From the NCBI GenBank assembly GCA_026770575.1, contig MU657179.1, forward strand, positions 571,829 to 584,034: a DNA stretch of 12,206 bases. Reading direction: 5' to 3'. Below the pieces are notes generated by a model, which was given only the letters and a program-made list of their open reading frames with translations, ran no database searches and was not told the DNA's origin. Of this stretch, positions 5,937 through 12,206 are shown one piece after another. This DNA comes from Pelagophyceae sp. CCMP2097. Lineage: Eukaryota > Sar > Pelagophyceae. How positions within the stretch are numbered: position 1 is the first letter of the stretch; every line of letters starts with the position of its first letter. A program made the position numbers and the translations under genes.

Positions 5937-8686
5937 ATGCGGGCCATTGTGGTGATCGCGTGGCTGTTCCGCCTGGCCTGCGCAGACGACTCTCGAGCGC
6001 CGCGGAACGACCCTCATGCGCGCCACAAGCCCCCACCCCCGCCGCCGCCGCCGCCGCAGAACCCGATGGACCCGCGCGTCCACCACCGAATCGACACGCG
6101 CCGGAACGCGCAAACCGAGGCCCGAGCGCCCGTCGAGGCCCCGAACCTGCTCGACGTCGCCGGCGCCGCGGCCGTCGACGCCGCGGTCGCTGCCGTCGGG
6201 GCCGGCGCGCCCGAGGCGCGCGAGGACGTGCATGACGACACAGTTGCCGCGTTTCCCGGTGCGGCCGACGACGTGGATATATCGTCGGCGGCCGCGCCAG
6301 CAGCGGCCCGGACGGACGACCCGCCGCTCCCGTCGCCGCAGACGGACGACGCGCCGACGATTTGGCAAACGCAGCCCGACGCCGCGCTGGAAACCGCGAG
6401 CCCAGACGTGCAGGCCCCGCCCGAGGTCGCGGCCGCGGGCAGCTCCGAATGGACGGCGCCCGACGTCGCCCCGGAGGCAGCGGCACCCGACGTCGCCCCG
6501 GAGGCAGCGGCACCCGACGTCGCCCCGGAGGCAGCGGCGGCGGACGTCGTCCCGGAGGTTGCGGCGGCGGCCGCACCCGAGGCAGCCGCGCCCGAGGCGG
6601 CAAAACCTGAAGAGGCGGCGGCTCCCGACGCGGCGAAACCCGACGCGGCGAAACCCGACGCGGCGAAACCCGACGCGGCGAAACCCGACGCGGGGGCTCC
6701 ACCCGAGGCAGTGGCGGCGGCCGTGCCGGAGCCAGAGCCCGTGGTGCAGCTGTCTTCTGTGAAGCCGGCGAGCAAGTCTGTTGACGAGGTGCTTCGCGAC
6801 TTCCACTCGGCGGTCGCGAGCGACGTCGGCGACGCCATCTCCGACGACGCGCTGCAGGCGGCGGCGCACCGCGCGGCGGGCGCGGCTTTGGCGGGCGGCG
6901 CGCCGGCGGGCGGCGGAAGTATACTCGGCGCTCTGGCGGAGGCGTTTGAGTCTCTCCGAGCCTCAAATCGCATCAAGGTCACCGCCGAGGCCAAGAGCGT
7001 CTTCGCCCGCGTCACGCGCGAGACTCTGCAGCTCGCGGACCGCGAGGTGCGGTGGGACAGTGGGCAGTCTATAGACGCAAAGGCGGTGGAGGAGCGCCTC
7101 GTGGGCAAGTGGCGCGCCGCCGCATCTTCGGCGCTCGGGCCCGACGCGCGCGCGCCCGTCGAGGCCGCGCGCGCAGAGGCGGAAGCGTCGTTCCGATCCG
7201 CGATTCGGTCCGGGGCGCTGCAGGAGGCTTATAGCGTTGCGGTTCTCAAGGCTGTGGGAAACGTGTTCGATGCTCTCAAGCTCCCGACGACGAACCAAAC
7301 TCTCCTCGCGGCAAAGGACGGCGCTCTCAAGGCCGCGGAGCGCGTCGCGTTCGCGGCGAGCAAGGATGAGGCGCACTCGATGTTGATCGCAAGGAAAGCG
7401 GTGGAGTCGCGGTACCGAGGCCTTTGTCAACGCAACCAAAATGCAAACGCCGTGCGCTCGGCGGCGGCGCTGGCCGACGCGCGCCTGGCGCTGCGCAGGT
7501 GCCTCGCCTCGCTGCCCGTGAGAGCGCGCATGGGGCTCGTGCCGCGCGCGGGGCGCGTCTGCGAGGCCGACGCTTTATTAGCTTGGTTGGAATTGGAAGA
7601 AATCGAGGCTTCGTTGTTGAAATCCCGGCCGAATCGCCGGGACGACGCGCGGGGCATCCTGCAGCAGTTTATGAGGCAGACGGCCTCGATATCGGGCAGC
7701 CTTTCAGGTCTCAACATTTCCAAAAGCGACCTCCGCAGCGCGTTCGAAGAACAATGCCGAAAAGCGGCGTCCTCGCTGCCCGTCGACGCCGTTGATCTGG
7801 CCGAGTGCGGCGTGGCCTCTCGAAAAATCGTCGACGCGGCCGTTTCCGAGGCGCACGCCGCCCCTCTGGATTGGAATTCCTTCGAGTGGGTTCAACTTTC
7901 TGACTTTGACGGCGTCGTCTTCGAGACCGCGAAACCTCTATACGACCAAATCGACTCGTGGCGATCGGAGCTTGACCAGCGCAACCACGACGCAAAAATG
8001 GCCTGCGCGCACAACGCCCTCGGTAACCCAAACCCGAACCCGAACCCGAACCCGAACCCGAACCCGTAGGCCAAATCCAAGCCTTGACGGCCGCGCTCCG
8101 TTCCAGGCAATTCGCCGACCCCGCGCTCTGGGGCAACGCGCCGCTCCCGGCGCCGAAGAAGTGCGCCGAGGCCGGAGACTTGAAGCTCCAGGCCAAATTC
8201 GACGACCTCGCAATCGCCGTGAGTCTCTGTACGCGATGCGGTCCTTCTCTCCGGCCCCTGCCCAACTCAAGGCACTTCGAGGCGCGCGAGGCGCGCGCGG
8301 ATGCGCGCGAGTCGGTGCGCGACGCGCACACGTCGGTGCAGTTGGCGACGGCGGCGGCGCTGCTGGGCCGCTTGGTCGTCTGCGTCTGCTGCCGTCGCTG
8401 CGGGTGTTACGTGATACAGGCGCTGCTCCTCGTGATCCTCGCCTGCTCGCTCGGCGTCAATGCGGCGCTGCTCTCGCAGGACGTCGACCTCGGCACGCCG
8501 TGGGCGGCGCCGCCCGTCCTGCAAGTCGAGGCGGTTTTGCTGGCGCTGGTATTGCTCCGCAGCCTCTGCTGTTGCGACAGAACGCCGAGCCCAAAGTCCT
8601 CCGGCAAGCCCGGCAAGGCGCCATCGTCGCCGTTCCCCGCGACGCCGATGTTCAAGCGGAAAAAGGACGTGGACCACATACTCTGA
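5937..8686 (+). CDS. Unrecognised secretory-pathway protein: signal peptide, acidic Ala/Pro repeats, helical region, C-terminal membrane hairpin
   Basis: Proposed exons 5937-8022, 8070-8218 and 8282-8686 encode about 879 residues. MRAIVVIAWLFRLACA is a good signal peptide with cleavage expected after ACA, followed by a run of nine prolines. Residues about 60-275 are a low-complexity acidic Ala/Pro stretch with PDVAPEAAA and PDAAK repeats, likely extended or disordered. About 280-770 is rich in Ala, Leu, Glu and Arg with helix-like spacing and few glycines; no known domain or catalytic motif is evident. The C-terminus has a Cys-rich patch (CVCCRRCGC) and two hydrophobic segments at about 787-808 and 821-838, then a basic tail with KRKK. 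It is therefore probably membrane-anchored in the endomembrane system or at the surface, with a short basic tail; topology is inferred. Intron 1 is clear from phase; intron 2 is less certain because it is in frame. The function is unknown. Confidence 0.82.
6459..6566 (+). repeat. 27-bp tandem repeat coding for PDVAPEAAA
   Basis: Three nearly identical 27-bp units (6459-6485, 6486-6512, 6513-6539) and a diverged fourth (6540-6566). They encode three copies of PDVAPEAAA (the last ending AAA/A variant) and one ADVVPEVAA. Confidence 0.93.
6624..6693 (+). repeat. 15-bp tandem repeat coding for PDAAK
   Basis: Four exact 15-bp units, CCCGACGCGGCGAAA, from 6624 to 6683, and a partial fifth to 6693. 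They encode (PDAAK)4PDAG. Exact DNA identity implies recent, length-variable expansion. Confidence 0.95.
8023..8069 (+). other. Intron 1 of the membrane-protein gene, 47 nt, built of AACCCG repeats
   Basis: Begins GTAACC and ends CCCGTAG. Between these the sequence is six near-perfect AACCCG hexamers. Exon phase 1 (CTC-G) joins GC-CAA to give NALGQIQALTAALRS, continuous with the downstream frame. Without splicing, translation ends at the TAG in the acceptor after an artificial Asn-Pro repeat. Confidence 0.88.
8219..8281 (+). other. Probable intron 2 of the membrane-protein gene, 63 nt, in frame
   Basis: Donor GTGAGT is a consensus 5' splice site. The acceptor is ambiguous: TTCGAG at 8281 keeps the frame and joins a helical sequence, DDLAIA to AREARADARESV. 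Another in-frame AG lies 9 nt later. The putative intron has no stop and would otherwise encode 21 residues of Cys/Pro-rich sequence unlike its surroundings. Confidence 0.6.
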
Positions 8687-8919
8687 CCGTACACTAACAA
8701 CATCGGTTCATGCAGGCAGAGGAGTTGCGGCCATTGGGAAGATTGGGGCCGCCGTAAAGGGTGGGCGCTCGCAACGCGGAGTCTTCGGGTCCGCGCCCGG
8801 ATAACTGCCCGTATTCGTCGATGCCAAAGGACGGAACGCGAGATGCATAACTCCACATCATGTATACACCCTTGTGGCATGACCTCGATGGCACAGAGAG
8901 GACGGCGCGTTCGCGGTCC
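8687..8919. other. Convergent intergenic region with a possible small minus-strand ORF
   Basis: This holds the 3' ends of two converging genes. I see no AATAAA signal. On the minus strand 8894-8694 has a 66-codon frame (from an ATG) whose peptide, with YGGPNLPNGRN and a CMNRCC end, has fairly natural composition. It is not in frame with the U-box exon and no clear splice link was found, so I leave it as a weak candidate. Confidence 0.2.
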
Positions 8920-10010
8920 TCATCGGAAGGCCGGGGCTCGGCGGCACTTGTCCAGGAACTCTGCGATCTTCTTCCGCGCGAAAATGTTCGGCACGACGTC
9001 GAGGCTCGAGAGAGCTTCGTTCGTCAAGGGCGACGTCGACGCGCCTGTGACAATGCCGGGGTGAAACATCGAGAGCGGTTCCGTCGATTCGCGCACACGC
9101 ACCCGTCGCGAACCACTGCTCGATGCAGACTCGTTCGTACGTGTTCCCGTCGCGCGATATGACGGGGTCTTTCATCAACTCGCTCGAGATTGGGCACATC
9201 ATGTCTTCGTCGACGTCGCGCTGCGCGACCTTCAGGCGCGCGAGCTCGGCGCGGTGCTCGTGCAGCTCGGCCTCGAGGACGGCCTGGTGCTGCGTGGCGC
9301 CATCGAGGACGGCCTAGGAATGCCAAGAGTCCATTTCAATTGACGGCATCGCCCTCCTCCCGACGTACCTGCGCCGAGAGCAGCTGCTGCGACTTGTGGC
9401 ACGAGCGCACGGCGGAGAGTATCTTCAACGCCGACGCGAGGGGGATGTCCATGTCGCGCATGTCGCCCGGCTCAAGGTAAAGCAGCGCGCTGTCGTCAAT
9501 CTCATGTTCTCGGAAGACCGCAAGCAGCGACCCGAGGCCGAGCGACTCGAGCAGCGCGACGGTCGTCGCGTCGTCGAAGTCGTCCGGCGGCGGTGGCGCT
9601 TCGACCAGACGAGCATGCTCGTCGTCGCAGGTCTCCGTCTTCACTTCATCGACGCTGAAGCTCGCCGCGTCGCCTGCTTGCGAGGACTCGTCGATGTGCA
9701 TCGCCGCTTCGTCGGTATCGTCGGCAGGAGGCTCGTTCGAGAGAGTGCGGCTCTGCGTCGAGGCCCCTCGCGGCTCGCCCGACGTCTTCGTTGTCGTAAT
9801 TGCAGCAGCGTCGGCGTCCTCGTGCATCGTCCGACGCACCGACCCCGGCTTGGTCTTCTCGCGCCGTCGCTTGGTCGTCGTCGAGCGCGGCTTCGACGGC
9901 GCGCCGTTGCGTCTCACAGCTTGATCCGCGCCAGCGTCCCTCACCAAGTCGAGGTACGCTGCGTCGGCCCTGGCCCCCGCGTCGCGCGCCTGGTAGAGCG
10001 CCCAAGATCC
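8920..10010 (-). CDS. SAM, coiled-coil and U-box protein (probable E3 ubiquitin ligase), three exons
   Basis: The frame is open from 10010 to the donor at 9369, then exons 9313-9103 and 9044-8920. Translation from the first ATG in the frame (9827) would give 264 residues. Order of parts: a basic, Ser/Thr-rich linker; an acidic stretch; a SAM domain, [18 protein letters not shown] through [19 protein letters not shown]; a heptad-like coiled coil, [18 protein letters not shown]; and a U-box, [29 protein letters not shown], then SPLTNEAL and [16 protein letters not shown]-boxes recruit E2 ubiquitin-conjugating enzymes without zinc; SAM domains bind partners or oligomerise. Both splice junctions restore the families. 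The in-frame ankyrin ORF directly upstream may be the N-terminal part of the same protein, interrupted by one TAA at 10013-10011. Confidence 0.88.
9045..9102 (-). other. Intron inside the U-box, 58 nt, GT-AG
   Basis: Donor GTGCGT, acceptor ATTGTCACAG. Phase 1 junction ACG-G / GC-GCG gives [19 protein letters not shown], the canonical U-box continuation. Unspliced, the frame leaves the U-box at once. Confidence 0.93.
9314..9368 (-). other. Intron between SAM and coiled coil, 55 nt, GT-AG
   Basis: Donor GTACGT after GCG-CAG, acceptor TTCCTAG before GCC-GTC, phase 0. Splicing joins SQQLLSAQ to [17 protein letters not shown] and links the SAM frame to the U-box frame. Confidence 0.9.
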
Positions 10011-11291
10011 TTAAAACGCGACGACCAGCGAGAAGAGCGCGATGGCCCTTCCGCGCATAGGGCTCGCCGTGTCGAGCAGTTCGACTGCCGCCATCTGATC
10101 GTGCATGAGCGCGAGTTGTAACGGCGTCTCGCCGATCATCGTCTTGACGGTCGAGACGTCGCAACCGGCTCGGAGCAACGAGGTGAGCACCGCCAGGTGC
10201 CCCCCAAAGGCCGCCGCGTGCGCGGCGGTCCAGCCGCTGCGCGTCGCCCGGTTCGCATCGCAGCCCAACGCTCCGAGCAACATGTCGAATGCGGCCGCGT
10301 GGCCATACCTGGCGGCGGTGAACGCTGGCGTCTCGCCGTTGTGCGTCAACCGGTTCAAATCGGCACCGCTTTCGATAAGCATTTTGACGATGTCGCTGTG
10401 GCCGTTCAGCGCTGCCGAGCACAGCGGCGTCGCCCCGTCAACCGCCGGCTTGTCCACATTGGCGCCGCTTTCGATGAGCATTTCGACGACGGCGGCGTGG
10501 TCTTGCAACGCTGCCGCGCACAGCGGTGTCAGTCCGCCGGCCGTCGCCTTGTTCACATCGGCGCCGCTTTCGATGAACATTTCGACGACGTCCCTGTGGC
10601 CGTTTAATGAGGCGAAGAATAGCGGCGTCGCCTGGTCCAACCCCAGCCCCGTGTCCAACTCGGCGCCGCTTTTGATGAGCACTTCGACGACGTCGCTGCG
10701 GCCGTTTCGCGCGGAAACGTACAGCGGCGTCACCCCATCAGCCGCCTCGTCGTTCACATTTGCGCCCGTGGCGATGAGCAGGTCGACGACGCCCGCGTGG
10801 CCATACGCGGCTGCGAGCACCAAAGGCGGCCGCCCGTCGGCCGTCACCTGGTCCACGACAGCACCGTGGTCGAGGAGCAGGCCGACGGCGCCCACGTGGC
10901 CGTTCTGTGCCGCGATCATCAATGACGTAAAGCCAGAGTCCGTCGTCTTCCTCACAGCGGCGCCGGCCCGCAGGAGCGTGCCGAGCACGTCGACGTGGCC
11001 GTACGCCGCTGGGATTATCAAGGGCGTCGACCTGTCGGCCGTCACCTGGTCCACGGCAACACTGTGGTCGAGGAGCACGCCGACGACGCCCGCGTGGCCG
11101 CGCTTCGCTGCGATCATCAAGGGCGTCAACCCGTCGGCGTCCCGGAGGTGTGTGTCGCAGCCTCGGGCGAGCAAGTCCTCGACCAGCGCAACGTTGCCGT
11201 CGTAGGTGGCGGCGAACATCTGCGCGCATGGCGCCAACGCGACGCCGGCGCACGAGCCCGCCGCCATGGCCATGGCGAGCAAGAGCCGCAT
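10011..11291 (-). CDS. Ankyrin-repeat protein, twelve repeats, 426 residues
   Basis: ATG at 11291-11289, with an in-frame TAA just upstream (about 11310) that supports this start; stop TAA at 10013-10011. After MRLLLAMAMAAGSCAGVALA, which could be a signal peptide or leader, come about twelve tandem ankyrin repeats. They follow GxTPLxxAAxxGHxxVVxxLLxxGA with 33-residue spacing; strong copies include GLTPLMIAAKRGHAGVVG and GVTPLYVSARNGRSDVVE. Ankyrin stacks bind protein partners; the partner is unknown. The C-terminus is a hydrophobic run, AIALFSLVVAF, cut by the stop. The same frame continues beyond the stop as [10 protein letters not shown] and then into the SAM/U-box ORF. This may therefore be the N-terminal half of one larger ligase, either because a small intron removes the stop or because the gene is broken. 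The long plus-strand frames here are shadows. Confidence 0.95.
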   Translation of the reverse strand: MRLLLAMAMAAGSCAGVALAPCAQMFAATYDGNVALVEDLLARGCDTHLRDADGLTPLMIAAKRGHAGVVGVLLDHSVAVDQVTADRSTPLIIPAAYGHVDVLGTLLRAGAAVRKTTDSGFTSLMIAAQNGHVGAVGLLLDHGAVVDQVTADGRPPLVLAAAYGHAGVVDLLIATGANVNDEAADGVTPLYVSARNGRSDVVEVLIKSGAELDTGLGLDQATPLFFASLNGHRDVVEMFIESGADVNKATAGGLTPLCAAALQDHAAVVEMLIESGANVDKPAVDGATPLCSAALNGHSDIVKMLIESGADLNRLTHNGETPAFTAARYGHAAAFDMLLGALGCDANRATRSGWTAAHAAAFGGHLAVLTSLLRAGCDVSTVKTMIGETPLQLALMHDQMAAVELLDTASPMRGRAIALFSLVVAF

Positions 11292-11319
11292 CCCCTCTCG
11301 GGGACCCCGTTAACCGCGG

Positions 11320-11928
11320 GTGCGCGGGGGCGGTGGTGCCAGCACGAGGGGCCGTCGTCGAGAGTTCAAGGGTGCACGGTGGACCCCGCTTAACCCCGCG
11401 CGCTCGACTCAGAGTCAGGTCGGGGCGTTCAAGCCGTTTGTGGAGCTATGCCACCACGAGTACGACGCGCTCAAACGCGGCGGCGCTGCAACGGACGAGG
11501 AGCTCGCCGTGCTCGCGCAGGAGCAGGCAGAGATGGGGCCTCTGCAGACGTGCGTGCACAACCTCAAGCTCTTGCCGCTGGGGCGCCTCATCCCGATTTT
11601 CCAGACCTGGGTGTCGACCTCGGCGCCCGAGCTGGCCGAGTTGGCGGTGACGGTGCACTCCATCCTCGCCGGCTGCGTGCGCGTCGAGCGCTCCGTCAAG
11701 GTGCAGAAGCTTATCCACAGCAAGGTCCGCAACCGCCTCCTCCACGAGAAGGTGCGCAAGCTCGTCAACATCTACATGAACGCCCGCATCCTCAACAAGT
11801 TCCCCCCGGAGCTGTACGCACTCGAAGACATGCTGGAAGAGAACACCACCGACGAGGTCGAGGACGTCATCGCCCTGACGCTCGAAAGGGCCTCCGACGA
11901 CCCCGAGGGGCCCATTCTGATCGAGTAA
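11320..11928 (+). pseudogene. hAT-family transposase, C-terminal part only (remnant or terminal exon)
   Basis: The frame runs from about 11320 to TAA at 11926-11928. Convincing protein begins near 11411 with VGAFKPFVELCHHEYDAL. The block at about 11650-11800, VERSVKVQKLIHSKVRNRL followed by KVRKLVNIYMNARIL, matches the hAT C-terminal dimerisation region (ER...HSK.RNRL....KLV.IY.N.R). An acidic tail ends GPILIE. No ATG begins the frame; the first in-frame ATG is within the domain at about 11531. The BED finger and catalytic core are absent, and the space upstream is taken by the ankyrin gene on the other strand. CAGAGTCAG just before 11417 could be a 3' splice site. It may be a decayed transposon end or the last exon of a split gene. 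Confidence 0.6.
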
Positions 11929-11989
11929 ATTTTCTCAATTGTCTGCAGTCAGCCGCCGAGAAGGCCAAGGCCCCCCGCCGTGCAAGGCC

Positions 11990-12100
11990 GATAGTAAGTT
12001 ACCGTTTTGGCACCGACGGCAAGTTACTTTGAGGCCTTGGTAACATTCCCAGATTATTCCCGGTAAATTACCGTAAGGGTAACTTACTACAATATTACCA
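11990..12100. repeat. Cluster of GGTAAC/GTTACC motifs, with 12-bp inverted repeat
   Basis: Within 110 bp after the transposase frame are AGTTACC (11997-12003), AGTTAC (12022-12027), GGTAAC (12039-12044), the palindrome-like CGGTAAATTACCG (12061-12073), GGTAAC (12078-12083) and ATTACC (12094-12099). TAGTAAGTTACC (11992-12003) and GGTAACTTACTA (12078-12089) are exact inverted copies. hAT elements often carry short subterminal repeats in both orientations that bind transposase, so this may be the element's 3' end. Confidence 0.65.
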
Positions 12101-12206
12101 GACGGTCACTACAAGGATGTCCTTGCTCGGCTGCGCGTAGGTACCACCGCACGGCTTCTTCGTACGACTGCGCCACGCCCTGGCCCTCGTAGAACATCAA
12201 GCCGAG
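12087..12206 (-). CDS. Sel1-repeat protein, C-terminal end, truncated by the right window edge
   Basis: A minus-strand frame enters at 12206 and stops at TAG 12089-12087, 39 residues. LGLMFYEGQGVAQSYEEAV followed by RWYLRAAEQGH is a textbook Sel1-like repeat (LG..Y..G.GV..d..A..W...AA.QG). These alpha-solenoid repeats scaffold protein complexes, for instance in ER-associated degradation. The final residues after GH depart from the consensus. A GTAGTG just after CATCCTT could be a 5' splice site, so the frame may be an internal exon rather than the true end. The stop overlaps the inverted-repeat cluster linked to the hAT remnant. Confidence 0.75.
   Translation of the reverse strand, partial: LGLMFYEGQGVAQSYEEAVRWYLRAAEQGHPCSDRLVIL

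Noticed and set aside
5827..6966. Long minus-strand frames opposite the acidic repeat region
   Set aside because: Arg/Pro/Gly-rich shadows of the Ala/Pro/Glu repeats on the plus strand.
8023..8069. Asn-Pro repeat C-terminus of the 5937 frame
   Set aside because: It is translation of an intron. Splicing restores a continuous frame with a membrane hairpin.
10105..11205. Plus-strand frame of 366 codons with regular repeats
   Set aside because: Antisense of the ankyrin repeats; the periodicity is inherited from the real gene.

Overview
This window looks like nuclear DNA of a GC-rich unicellular eukaryote, most likely a microalga; a stramenopile such as a pelagophyte is only a guess. The reasons are short GT-AG introns (about 47 to 118 nt) that restore conserved protein motifs when removed, strong G/C third-codon-position bias in the genes, no bacterial operon signals, and typical eukaryotic families: kinesin, U-box, SAM, ankyrin, Sel1 and hAT transposase.

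Layout. 1-636 (-): the start or internal part of an unrecognised gene that runs off the left edge. 640-1255: intergenic, filled by a 401-bp element with 32-bp terminal inverted repeats (672-1072). 1256-4189 (-): a kinesin-7/CENP-E-like motor of about 880 residues in four exons. 4190-5936: a long, less GC-rich, repeat-laden intergenic region with a 31-bp-arm foldback, a degenerate copy of it, a second foldback, a tRNA-derived SINE-like element with A box, B box and 15-nt A tail on the minus strand, a GACA microsatellite and a 23-bp hairpin just upstream of the next gene. 5937-8686 (+): a three-exon gene for a secretory-pathway protein with a signal peptide, acidic Ala/Pro repeats, a helical middle and a C-terminal membrane hairpin; its first intron is almost entirely AACCCG repeat. 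8920-11291 (-): a SAM, coiled-coil and U-box gene and, in the same reading frame just upstream, twelve ankyrin repeats. Only one TAA codon, inside a hydrophobic stretch, separates the two, so they may be one membrane-anchored ankyrin/U-box ubiquitin ligase. 11320-11928 (+): the C-terminal part of a hAT-type transposase without a recognisable N-terminus, followed by a cluster of GGTAAC/GTTACC motifs. 12087-12206 (-): the end of a Sel1-repeat protein that runs off the right edge.

The genes are independent eukaryotic transcription units; I see no operon, CRISPR array or defence island. The points most worth checking are the single TAA between ankyrin and SAM/U-box, the repeat-filled intron, the foldback family, the SINE-like element, and three unrelated tandem repeats that share a 27-bp period.
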